From contig PSRN01000219.1 of NCBI GenBank assembly GCA_003176075.1, positions 1 through 6,064 of the forward strand: a stretch of 6,064 nt of DNA. The letters are read 5' to 3'. Shown piece after piece: positions 1-5,510 of the stretch. The stretch's first letter is position 1. The number at the start of each line of letters is the position of its first letter. A model generated the notes under the pieces. The model was given only the letters and a program-made list of their open reading frames with translations. It was not told where the DNA came from and ran no database searches. The translations under genes and the position numbers were made by a program. This DNA comes from Bdellovibrio sp. (GTDB taxonomy: Bacteria > Bdellovibrionota > Bdellovibrionia > Bdellovibrionales > Bdellovibrionaceae).

Positions 1-1
1 A

Positions 2-157
2 TCGACGACGGATTTAGAAGACACAGACCTGAGGATTACCATTTACCGATCCAGCGCTCTTATCGTGAAGATGGAATTCAAATTTAGACAACAAATTAGG
101 ACGATTTTGCAGGCGTTCGCAGACGACGCACCACTTTTTAGATGCGCTCAAAGATGA
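2..157 (+). CDS. C-terminal tail of an unidentified upstream gene (partial)
   Basis: An open frame enters from the left edge and runs 51 codons to a TGA at 155-157. That stop overlaps the ATG of the next gene in an ATGA arrangement (154-157), which typically indicates translational coupling within an operon. The visible tail is basic and ends ...LFRCAQR. It shows no domain I recognise, and no start is visible because the gene begins outside the window. A competing reading in frame 1 is open from 1 to a TAG at 85-87 and also looks protein-like; if that were the real gene, 88-153 would be a short intergenic gap. I prefer the frame ending at 157 because of the overlap and because the downstream gene lacks a ribosome binding site of its own. 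Confidence 0.4.
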   Translation, partial: STTDLEDTDLRITIYRSSALIVKMEFKFRQQIRTILQAFADDAPLFRCAQR

Positions 158-3027
158 AGGACCCCGACTTTTGGATTGTTTTTTCCTGTTTCATTTTTGG
201 CGCGATCATTTCCGCTGTTTCATTACGGCCTGCTCCGCCTGAGCTTGTGCTGGAGGTCGACGCTCAAGTTGCAGGGGGGCATCTCTTTGAAGTTTATGTC
301 AACAATGAATTCGATTCACCTCGACAGCTCCCGATAAAGGCCGGACGGCTGACTTACCGTTTTGAGCGTATCCCGTTTAGGATCGAAGCCCTCCGCTTGG
401 ATCCGACCGACCTGACGAACACTAATTTCCGCATCTATTCGCTGCGCTTCGTTGCTCCGGACGGCAAACTTCTTAAAGAAGTCGCAGGCCGAGATCTTCC
501 AGTGACCGTGGTCAATGCCCAAGCTTGTGGAGAGAAAGATGCGGGGACGCCACCTGAGTCTTTTTGCTATAACTCCACGAACAACGATCCAATAGCGCAC
601 ATCTCATCGACTTTCGATTTTCGCAAGGACGTGTTGGGGCCGCCTGGGACGACTCTTACTGGTCTGGTCAGTGGGTGGTTAGACCAACTCACATTTCAAC
701 TCAACAAGAATCAAAAAATAATCTACGTTATAGCTGCGGAGCTCATTTTTTTATTTCTTTTTGTCACTTCATTCAAAGATTTAATAATTCGGATTTTGTT
801 GTTGGCCGGATATCATTTGGGTCTTTTTGCCGTTCTCTGGCTCGCGCAAGTTCTGCCTTTTCAGCCGCCGCCGGTGGCCCATGCGCTGGGGAGAAGTTCC
901 TTCTTTGGCTACGCCAAAATAAAGGATTTCTTTGTTATTTACGCCGCCTCGCTTGTTGTCAGTGCCTTGGGTCTGGGGCTCTCGCGACTCACATCGTCCC
1001 TGTGCGGAAGCTCCTTTCAAGCAGTCTCTGAGAGAATTGAAAATCAATCTCAGAAACTTCGCTTTTTACCTTTCTATATGCTTCTTTCAATTCCTATCAT
1101 TTTCTTATTCAAATTTCCTCCGATGGAGAGCCTGAAACAAGCCATTCTTCACCCTTTTCATGATCTTGGCTGGGATTCGGAAAACGTCTTCACCTGGAAA
1201 TTCCTTTATGAAATGGGGAAGATTCCCATCATTGATTTCTTCTACCCTTATGGGAATCAAAATTCTTATCTTGGACCCTTTCCAAGTGACCTGTTGCTGA
1301 GAGCCCTCCACCAGACGATTCTTGTTTTGAATATTGTTTGGGGAAGTTTCTTAATCTTGCAACGGAAAATGCTGCCGTTTCTGATGACTTTGATTGCTTT
1401 TTTGTTAATGGGTCACCTCGAATGGACGGTCGGAATCGACCGGTATTTTTTTTCCTTCTCAATAGTTTTGCTCTTTTGGGGTTTTATCCGCTCGGGGAAT
1501 CGCGGGGTCTTTGAGATTATCTTTCTGGCGTCGACTGTGCTTTGGCAGTTCACCTTCGAGCCCCATCAGGCCGCTTATGTGCTTGTCTCTTTGTCGATTG
1601 GAACAGCTTTTCAGGTACTGACTTGGTGGCGTTTTGGGAGTCAAAAGGAAAACTCCCGTTTTGCCTTGCTGACTTTGCTGATGAGCTCTATCTTAATTTT
1701 TGCGGCGCTGGTTGTGCGCGCGGGGTTGGGCGAACTGGGCCCCTTCCTTCTCTTTCTCAAGGTGACGAGTCTATTGGCCGTTGTTGGCGCATTCCCGGCA
1801 GCGACGCAAGAATGGGTTCGCGGTGGATATGATTATCAGTACAACGAGGCCCTGCTCACAGATTTCATTTTGATCCTCCAATTTTGGACCGCTTTTCTTG
1901 TTCCTTCTGCCTTCCGCAATCGCTTTGCAACACTCTTTGGATTTCTCCTCAGCTCATTAGCTTTTATTCAGATCATCTTTATTAAGCAGCTCATCCGTCC
2001 ACACATTGCGAACCAGCTTTTGGCCATCCCTTTTCTTATCATTGTTATTTTCACGATGTTTTTCTTAGCTGAACTTCGCCGGTCGAAATTCTACCTTGCC
2101 CTTGTTGCCTTGTGTCTTGGGCTCGGACTTTCTGGCTTGGGCTACGGTTTTCCAATGCGGCCTCTGAAGGAACTCATGGATAATATAAGCAGTCTAAATA
2201 CAAACTTAAAGGCAACGCGCGAGATTTTTCGCCACGAGCACCAAGAATTGGTAAACTCTTATTTTGCGCCTGAGACCATCCATTTCGCGGGATTCGATGG
2301 TGCTGAACTTTCTTCATTCTTGAAAAGCAGTGGTCTGAGCGATCATCGCGTAGCCTGGGCTCCGCAAAAGGAGCCACGGGTGTTTATTTTTTCGGACCAA
2401 TCTGCTCTCTACGTTGCCCTCAGGCAGCCAACCCCCTACTCGTTAACGTACTATGATGGAGCCTCACTTGAGTTGCAAAACCGACTCGTCGACTGGGTGA
2501 AAAACAACCCCATTGATCTCATTTTATTCAATCCCGGTGAGCTCGAATTCGACGGCGTTCCTTCGTTGCTGCGTAATCCATTCATTTTTCAGCATGTCGT
2601 TCTTACGTACAAATTTGATCGAAAGTTTCACTCATTTGATTTTCTTCAAAAGAGGCCGTCCGATGAGGCCATCGACTGGGTTTATTGGAGTAAGACCCTG
2701 GGAAAAGATCTCAACTATGGATTTGTCGGTCTTCTCTCAAATCACGATAAGCTCACCGCTGAGTGTAGAAATGATTGCAGTGAGACCTTTCTCAATATTG
2801 AAGCGGATGAGCTCACCGAATGCCCTCCAGCGAAAATTCTGATCGGCGAGGTTGCCTTCAACATAAAGTACAATTGCAGACCGCACTCAACGGTGCACAT
2901 CGCCCTGAATCGATTGTGGTTTTGGAGCCTGGCAAAAGCGACTGGGCTTGAACCACAAATAATTTTGCCCGAGGGTGTTCGCTGGAATGTGGAACAACGA
3001 AAATCAATCCGGCCATTTCTCTATTAG
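154..3027 (+). CDS. Large polytopic GT-C-like membrane glycosyltransferase with periplasmic N- and C-terminal domains
   Basis: 957 residues if started at 154; an ATG at 142 would add four. Neither start has a clear Shine-Dalgarno, but 154 overlaps the upstream stop as ATGA, so coupled translation is favoured. Layout (numbered from 154): membrane anchor ~7-23; a periplasmic, strand-rich domain ~24-186 with a LRLDP motif and a Cys pair (125, 138), resembling the beta-sandwich domain attached to many bacterial polysaccharide glycosyltransferases; about 15 further helices from ~189 to ~665; then a soluble domain of ~285 residues with four Cys (871, 875, 890, 908). The loop after helix 5 carries GWDSEN (339-344) and, about 20 residues later, DFFYPYG (361-367), the pattern of the acidic catalytic loop of GT-C enzymes. 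RPHIANQLL (615-623) and SDQSALY...PTPY (747-762) also recall this superfamily. Inferred role: transfer of sugar from a polyprenyl-linked donor on the periplasmic face. Substrate is unknown, and a non-catalytic relative is possible. Confidence 0.75.
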   Translation: MKDPDFWIVFSCFIFGAIISAVSLRPAPPELVLEVDAQVAGGHLFEVYVNNEFDSPRQLPIKAGRLTYRFERIPFRIEALRLDPTDLTNTNFRIYSLRFVAPDGKLLKEVAGRDLPVTVVNAQACGEKDAGTPPESFCYNSTNNDPIAHISSTFDFRKDVLGPPGTTLTGLVSGWLDQLTFQLNKNQKIIYVIAAELIFLFLFVTSFKDLIIRILLLAGYHLGLFAVLWLAQVLPFQPPPVAHALGRSSFFGYAKIKDFFVIYAASLVVSALGLGLSRLTSSLCGSSFQAVSERIENQSQKLRFLPFYMLLSIPIIFLFKFPPMESLKQAILHPFHDLGWDSENVFTWKFLYEMGKIPIIDFFYPYGNQNSYLGPFPSDLLLRALHQTILVLNIVWGSFLILQRKMLPFLMTLIAFLLMGHLEWTVGIDRYFFSFSIVLLFWGFIRSGNRGVFEIIFLASTVLWQFTFEPHQAAYVLVSLSIGTAFQVLTWWRFGSQKENSRFALLTLLMSSILIFAALVVRAGLGELGPFLLFLKVTSLLAVVGAFPAATQEWVRGGYDYQYNEALLTDFILILQFWTAFLVPSAFRNRFATLFGFLLSSLAFIQIIFIKQLIRPHIANQLLAIPFLIIVIFTMFFLAELRRSKFYLALVALCLGLGLSGLGYGFPMRPLKELMDNISSLNTNLKATREIFRHEHQELVNSYFAPETIHFAGFDGAELSSFLKSSGLSDHRVAWAPQKEPRVFIFSDQSALYVALRQPTPYSLTYYDGASLELQNRLVDWVKNNPIDLILFNPGELEFDGVPSLLRNPFIFQHVVLTYKFDRKFHSFDFLQKRPSDEAIDWVYWSKTLGKDLNYGFVGLLSNHDKLTAECRNDCSETFLNIEADELTECPPAKILIGEVAFNIKYNCRPHSTVHIALNRLWFWSLAKATGLEPQIILPEGVRWNVEQRKSIRPFLY

Positions 3028-3057
3028 TGACCTTCCGGAGTGGAAATTTAAGATCTG

Positions 3058-3098
3058 ATATGATTATGAGGTAAAACCGTTTCTGGGATCATATTTTT
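3058..3098 (+). terminator. Possible weak terminator after the GT-C-like gene
   Basis: A 7-bp AT-rich inverted repeat, ATATGAT (3058-3064) and ATCATAT (3088-3094), runs straight into five T (3094-3098), 30 bp after the stop of the + strand gene. An alternative pairing, GTAAAA with TTTTAC (3071-3076 with 3095-3100), uses part of the same sequence. The stem is weak and the loop is 23 nt, so the call rests mostly on position between two convergent genes. Confidence 0.25.
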
Positions 3099-3104
3099 AC
3101 AGGC

Positions 3105-3737
3105 TCATGAATTGGCATCACGGTAGTGGACCAGGCCGTGTTCCACGAGTTGGACTTCAACCAAGTAACCGAGCAAGTGATAAACAATCATATGACATTC
3201 TTGAATGTGGGCGGTCGAGGTGCCAGGAACAATGATCGTGCAGTCGGCCAACTCGCGCGCGCCTCCCCCGTCTCGTCCAGTAAGTAGAATCGATGGGGCT
3301 CCCACATCCTTACACGCTTGAAGACCGCGTAAAATATTTGGGGACTTTCCGGAAGTTGAGATGGCCAAGAGAATGTCTTTAGGACTCATCATCGCGTGAA
3401 TCTGCCGGTGAAAAATCAAATCGTATCCGTAGTCATTGCCAATAGCTGTCAAGACAGAGCTGTCGGTGGTCAAAGCCAATGCGCGAATGGGGCTGCGATC
3501 GCGCTGCAGCTTTGCAACAAATTCCGCCACCAGGTGTTGGGCATCAGCCGCTGATCCACCGTTGCCGCAGGCAAACAGTGAACCCCCCGAAGAATAAGTT
3601 TCGACGATCAGGTGGGCGGCCCGCAGAATTTGCTCCTGGATAAGCTGGGAATCTTGGAGTGTAGAAACGTTTCGCGCCGACTCCGCCAGGCCTTTTTTAA
3701 GTAGTTCGTCGATGTCTGAAGTATTTCTTTTGCTCAT
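3105..3737 (-). CDS. gmhA: Phosphoheptose isomerase (sedoheptulose 7-phosphate isomerase)
   Basis: A 210-residue SIS-domain protein, close to the usual 190-200 of GmhA. The enzyme converts sedoheptulose 7-phosphate to D-glycero-D-manno-heptose 7-phosphate in the cytoplasm, the first step towards ADP-heptose for LPS core or other heptose glycans. Seen: the phosphosugar-binding GNGGSAADAQH (58-68), TTDSSVLTAIGND (90-102), STSGKS (127-132) and a C-terminal HIQECH...H helix. H68, E72, Q179 and H187 correspond, each with an offset of 7, to the metal/catalytic residues H61, E65, Q172 and H180 of the E. coli enzyme, so activity is expected. The ATG at 3737 is chosen because TGAGGTGA (3743-3750) lies 5 nt upstream; a GTG at 3744-3746 falls inside that site. 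It is convergent with the GT-C-like gene (77 bp apart). No other heptose pathway gene (hldE, gmhB) lies in the window. DiaA-type SIS proteins are the main alternative, but the conserved zinc-site set favours GmhA. Confidence 0.92.
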   Translation of the reverse strand: MSKRNTSDIDELLKKGLAESARNVSTLQDSQLIQEQILRAAHLIVETYSSGGSLFACGNGGSAADAQHLVAEFVAKLQRDRSPIRALALTTDSSVLTAIGNDYGYDLIFHRQIHAMMSPKDILLAISTSGKSPNILRGLQACKDVGAPSILLTGRDGGGARELADCTIIVPGTSTAHIQECHMIVYHLLGYLVEVQLVEHGLVHYRDANS

Positions 3738-3742
3738 TGTTG

Positions 3743-3750
3743 TCACCTCA
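3743..3750 (-). promoter_or_regulatory. Ribosome binding site of gmhA
   Basis: TGAGGTGA on the - strand, complementary to the 16S anti-Shine-Dalgarno, lies 5 nt before the ATG at 3737. It decides between that ATG and the in-frame GTG three codons upstream (3744-3746), which overlaps the site itself. Confidence 0.7.
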
Positions 3751-3834
3751 CGGGTAGTTCATTCGCATAACCTTGAGACGGACTTTCCGGTTCTTCACCT
3801 GCTAACACAACGTACCACGCAAAAAGTTCCTTGG

Positions 3835-3854
3835 AACATCTGAAACATCTGAAC
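3835..3854. repeat. Two-copy 9-bp tandem repeat in the gmhA upstream gap
   Basis: AACATCTGA occurs twice head to tail (3835-3843, 3844-3852), followed by AC, which begins a third copy. It partly overlaps an interrupted inverted repeat, GTTCC-TT-GGAAC (3826-3837). It lies about 100 bp before the gmhA start, in the 129-bp gap after the DUF2061 gene. Tandem 9-bp spacing could place protein sites almost on one helix face, but no function is shown. Confidence 0.4.
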
Positions 3855-3866
3855 CTAAGAGCGCAT

Positions 3867-4124
3867 CTAAGAAGTCTTGGCCTGGGAGCCTTTGGATGAA
3901 CCCGCATGCGCGGCACTTGCGAACCCGACTCCCCAGGGAATTTGCAGCCAAAGGCGCTCATGAATATAATAGAGAAATACTTTGGATAAGAGTTCGACCC
4001 CGCCGATTTCCAAGGAAATTCTGAAATCATCCGTGAAGATCCAAGCGATAAAGACGGTTGCAAGGGATCCCCCCACTCTCCAACTCAATCCCTTGAGAAG
4101 GCTGCGCCAATGGCTTTCTTGCAT
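3867..4124 (-). CDS. DUF2061 family small membrane protein
   Basis: 85 residues. The sequence follows the DUF2061 pattern: RSLLKGLSWRVGGSLAT (7-23), hydrophobic segment ~17-31, charged TDDF, then SLEIGGVELLSKVFLYYIHERLW (from 37) and a PWG (63-65). This predicts two inner-membrane helices with the HERLW motif at the end of the second. The C-terminal ~15 residues are polar and low in complexity. The biochemical function of the family is not known to me; members occur alone or attached to sulfate-activation enzymes, and nothing here indicates which role applies. The ATG at 4124 directly follows an in-frame TAG, so no longer start is possible. There is no recognisable Shine-Dalgarno. It lies 129 bp upstream of gmhA on the same strand; cotranscription is possible but not evident. 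Confidence 0.85.
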   Translation of the reverse strand: MQESHWRSLLKGLSWRVGGSLATVFIAWIFTDDFRISLEIGGVELLSKVFLYYIHERLWLQIPWGVGFASAAHAGSSKGSQAKTS

Positions 4125-4203
4125 CTAAAAAATCTAGCATGGGTCATCGCCAATGCAACAGAAACAAGAAAGGAGGCTTGCCCCTTGCTTGAGCCACATC
4201 GTC

Positions 4204-4527
4204 TTATTTGCCTTGTTGGCAGACTTGCTTCACGGTGTTGACCTTGTAAGTTGTGGCGCCTGGCCCGTCTGGAATTTGACGATCCAGGGTGACTGTGAGC
4301 GTACACCCTTGCGTGGTGAGCTCGTAGGTCAGTGAATTGGTGCTTGAAATTGCAATTCCGGTGACCGGTCCGCTGATATCTGAAACTTCTTTGGATTCAA
4401 GGATTGTTTCTATTTGTTTGACCGAATCCCAGTAGGGGGAAAGAGACAGGGGTATTTCATTCACTTGATATTGGGCAAAGGTCGTCGCCGATAGGAACAG
4501 GCCGGTCAGAAAAATTACGTGCTTCAT
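4204..4527 (-). CDS. Small exported protein, function unknown
   Basis: 107 residues. The start at 4527 is chosen over an in-frame codon at 4635 because AGGAGG sits 7 nt upstream and the product then begins with a textbook Sec signal peptide: MKH, hydrophobic core ~4-16, and predicted cleavage after TFA (18), leaving Q19. The mature ~89 residues hold two cysteines (75 and 103) that could form one disulfide once exported. There is no lipobox, so it is expected to be soluble in the periplasm or released. The mature part looks strand-rich (VTGIAIS, LTYELTT, CTLTVTLD, TTYKVNTVKQVC), consistent with a small beta fold. I recognise no family. It is divergent from the secreted-protein pair starting at 4758, sharing a 230-bp control region, and lies 79 bp upstream of the DUF2061 gene. 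Confidence 0.85.
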   Translation of the reverse strand: MKHVIFLTGLFLSATTFAQYQVNEIPLSLSPYWDSVKQIETILESKEVSDISGPVTGIAISSTNSLTYELTTQGCTLTVTLDRQIPDGPGATTYKVNTVKQVCQQGK

Positions 4528-4534
4528 GTCATTT

Positions 4535-4540
4535 CCTCCT
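4535..4540 (-). promoter_or_regulatory. Ribosome binding site of the 107-residue exported protein gene
   Basis: A perfect AGGAGG on the - strand, 7 nt before the ATG at 4527. It settles the start codon and shortens the open frame by 36 codons. Confidence 0.85.
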
Positions 4541-4568
4541 TTTGATGGGGTGAATCTTATTTGATCAC

Positions 4569-4597
4569 ACCCTAACCGTGCCTCTGGATTGTGGCAA
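4569..4597 (-). promoter_or_regulatory. Candidate sigma-70-type promoter for the 107-residue exported protein gene
   Basis: On the - strand, TTGCCA (4597-4592; 5 of 6 to TTGACA) and TAGGGT (4574-4569; 3 of 6 to TATAAT but keeping T-A---T) are separated by exactly 17 bp. Transcription would begin near 4562 and give a leader of about 35 nt carrying the AGGAGG. The -10 match is poor, so this is tentative. Confidence 0.3.
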
Positions 4598-4629
4598 TTC
4601 CTGGATAGTGCATCAGTGTCTTTATATGT

Positions 4630-4645
4630 TGGCATGAAAATTGGA
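4630..4645 (+). promoter_or_regulatory. Imperfect sigma-54-like -24/-12 element upstream of the secreted pair
   Basis: TGGCATG, four A, then TTGGA reproduces the spacing of the sigma-54 consensus TGGCAYR-N4-TTGCW. The -24 half is intact, but the -12 half has GG where GC is expected. Transcription would start near 4656, about 100 nt before the CDS at 4758. The mismatch hits the most conserved -12 dinucleotide, so the element may be fortuitous. Confidence 0.2.
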
Positions 4646-4678
4646 TATTCTGGCGATGACCCGGGCTCTACGGTGGCG

Positions 4679-4699
4679 AGTTCAATTGAACTTGCGCAA
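4679..4699. promoter_or_regulatory. 14-bp perfect palindrome plus adjoining 8-bp palindrome, possible operator
   Basis: AGTTCAATTGAACT (4679-4692) is a perfect palindrome, and TTGCGCAA (4692-4699) is a second one sharing a base with it. Both lie in the divergent region, 59-79 bp before the start at 4758. Dyads of this length are typical of dimeric repressor or activator sites. No regulator gene is in the window, so the binding protein cannot be named. Confidence 0.35.
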
Positions 4700-4745
4700 T
4701 TTCTGTCCCCCTGTTAGCAAATCGACGTTTCATAGTCCGAGCGTG

Positions 4746-4751
4746 AGGAGG
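4746..4751 (+). promoter_or_regulatory. Ribosome binding site of the 242-residue secreted protein gene
   Basis: A perfect AGGAGG lies 6 nt before the ATG at 4758. It decides the start against upstream in-frame TTG (4641) and ATG (4656) codons, which have no comparable site. An out-of-frame ATG at 4754 is only 2 nt from it. Confidence 0.85.
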
Positions 4752-4757
4752 TTATGG

Positions 4758-5486
4758 ATGGATAAGAATAGCAAGAATCTCGCGAGTCACAAGAATCACG
4801 AGAATCACGAGAATAGCGTGCCCAAGTGGTTTCCGGCCATTTTGACGATCTTCCTTTTCACTGGACTATTTGTTCGCGCGGAAGAAGAAAGCTCAGCGAA
4901 GCTTGCCGTTTTCAAGAACCTTACGCCGCGATCGACAGTGAGGGTCCTCGATGGAATGAAGCAGAACACCGTGGGAAACTTCATGAACTATGACAAGTCT
5001 TGTTTAAGTATCCGCAGTGGTGAACTTTCGGCGTGGAACATCGGGGACCTTTGCTTGGCGAGGTACGGCGACAAGACAAATTTCTTTTTGCCTCATTGCT
5101 CAGGATCTTACTGCAACGCCATCGATTCAGTTGCCGTGGATGGTGTGAAAATATTCGCACGAGGCGGAATTGCCGAAGCCACCGTCAACCAGGCCGACGG
5201 GACTATCAGTTGCCCGCTTGATCACAGCCAATATCAAATTCACTTCAAGGAAGCGCAAGAAAACACCATCTTTTGTGTCAAGTCTCGCTATGGATACTAT
5301 GTGAGCCCCGTCTCCGTTGGCGCCCTTGATCCGAAGGGAAATCCAGCAGGAATCGAGGTCACGACTCTCAAAACGGACGAGGGTGTTTACGCCCTTCGCA
5401 TGCCGACCCCGCCGGACAATCCTGCCAGCCTGACGGAGCCTCAGGCCTTGATCGCGCCCCGGTCAGAGCAGAATAATGTTCCCTGA
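4758..5486 (+). CDS. Secreted cysteine-containing protein with His/Asn/Glu-rich N-terminus, function unknown
   Basis: 242 residues. The N-terminus is unusual: 23 polar residues with HKN-HEN-HEN (11-19) precede a hydrophobic core WFPAILTIFLFTGLFV (24-39) and a likely signal peptidase site after VRA (41), followed by EEE. The mature part carries six cysteines (82, 99, 114, 119, 152, 173), an even number compatible with three disulfides, and ends in a Pro-rich polar tail (~216-242). No lipobox, catalytic motif or known domain is apparent. A GTG at 4818 would give an ordinary-length signal peptide, but the perfect AGGAGG before 4758 argues for the longer form. The next gene starts 24 bp downstream with its own AGGAG, so the two are probably cotranscribed. 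Likely periplasmic, surface or released. I do not recognise the family. Confidence 0.85.
   Translation: MDKNSKNLASHKNHENHENSVPKWFPAILTIFLFTGLFVRAEEESSAKLAVFKNLTPRSTVRVLDGMKQNTVGNFMNYDKSCLSIRSGELSAWNIGDLCLARYGDKTNFFLPHCSGSYCNAIDSVAVDGVKIFARGGIAEATVNQADGTISCPLDHSQYQIHFKEAQENTIFCVKSRYGYYVSPVSVGALDPKGNPAGIEVTTLKTDEGVYALRMPTPPDNPASLTEPQALIAPRSEQNNVP
4788..4814 (+). repeat. In-frame 9-bp tandem repeat encoding HKN/HEN
   Basis: Three consecutive 9-bp units, CACAAGAAT then CACGAGAAT twice, encode HKN, HEN, HEN inside the N-terminal extension of the protein starting at 4758. Related AAGAAT units precede it (encoding KNSKN). Copy number can change in steps of three residues without breaking the frame. 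Confidence 0.8.
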
Positions 5487-5500
5487 GAGAGCGAACTGGC

Positions 5501-5505
5501 AGGAG
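5501..5505 (+). promoter_or_regulatory. Ribosome binding site of the 152-residue exported protein gene
   Basis: AGGAG lies 5 nt before the ATG at 5511, inside the 24-bp gap after the preceding stop. The gene can thus be initiated independently on a shared transcript. Confidence 0.7.
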
Positions 5506-5510
5506 TCACC

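Noticed and set aside
138..3872. TTAGATGCGCTC occurring at 139-150 and, inverted, near 3861-3872.
   Set aside because: A 12-mer match at this distance is expected about once by chance, and the contexts differ completely.
3743..4063. 106-residue open frame on the - strand overlapping the DUF2061 gene.
   Set aside because: It overlaps a recognisable family member in another frame, is Arg/Ser/Pro-rich as expected of a shadow frame, and has no ribosome binding site.
4180..4203. Possible terminator hairpin after the 107-residue gene (GGCT...AGCC on the - strand).
   Set aside because: Only four clean base pairs form and no uninterrupted T-run follows.
4528..4635. Longer N-terminus for the 107-residue protein, starting at 4635.
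   Set aside because: The start at 4527 has AGGAGG at 7 nt and begins a clean signal peptide; the extension would bury it.
4141..4662. 12-bp inverted repeat (GGGTCATCGCCA at 4141-4152, its complement at 4651-4662) flanking the 107-residue exported protein gene, like ends of a small mobile element.
   Set aside because: No target-site duplication borders the arms, the match does not extend, there is no transposase, and about one such 12-mer pair is expected by chance in 6 kb.
4641..4757. Longer N-terminus for the 242-residue protein, from a TTG at 4641 or ATG at 4656.
   Set aside because: No ribosome binding site precedes either codon, while a perfect AGGAGG is 6 nt before 4758; the extra 39 residues would put an even longer tail before the signal peptide.
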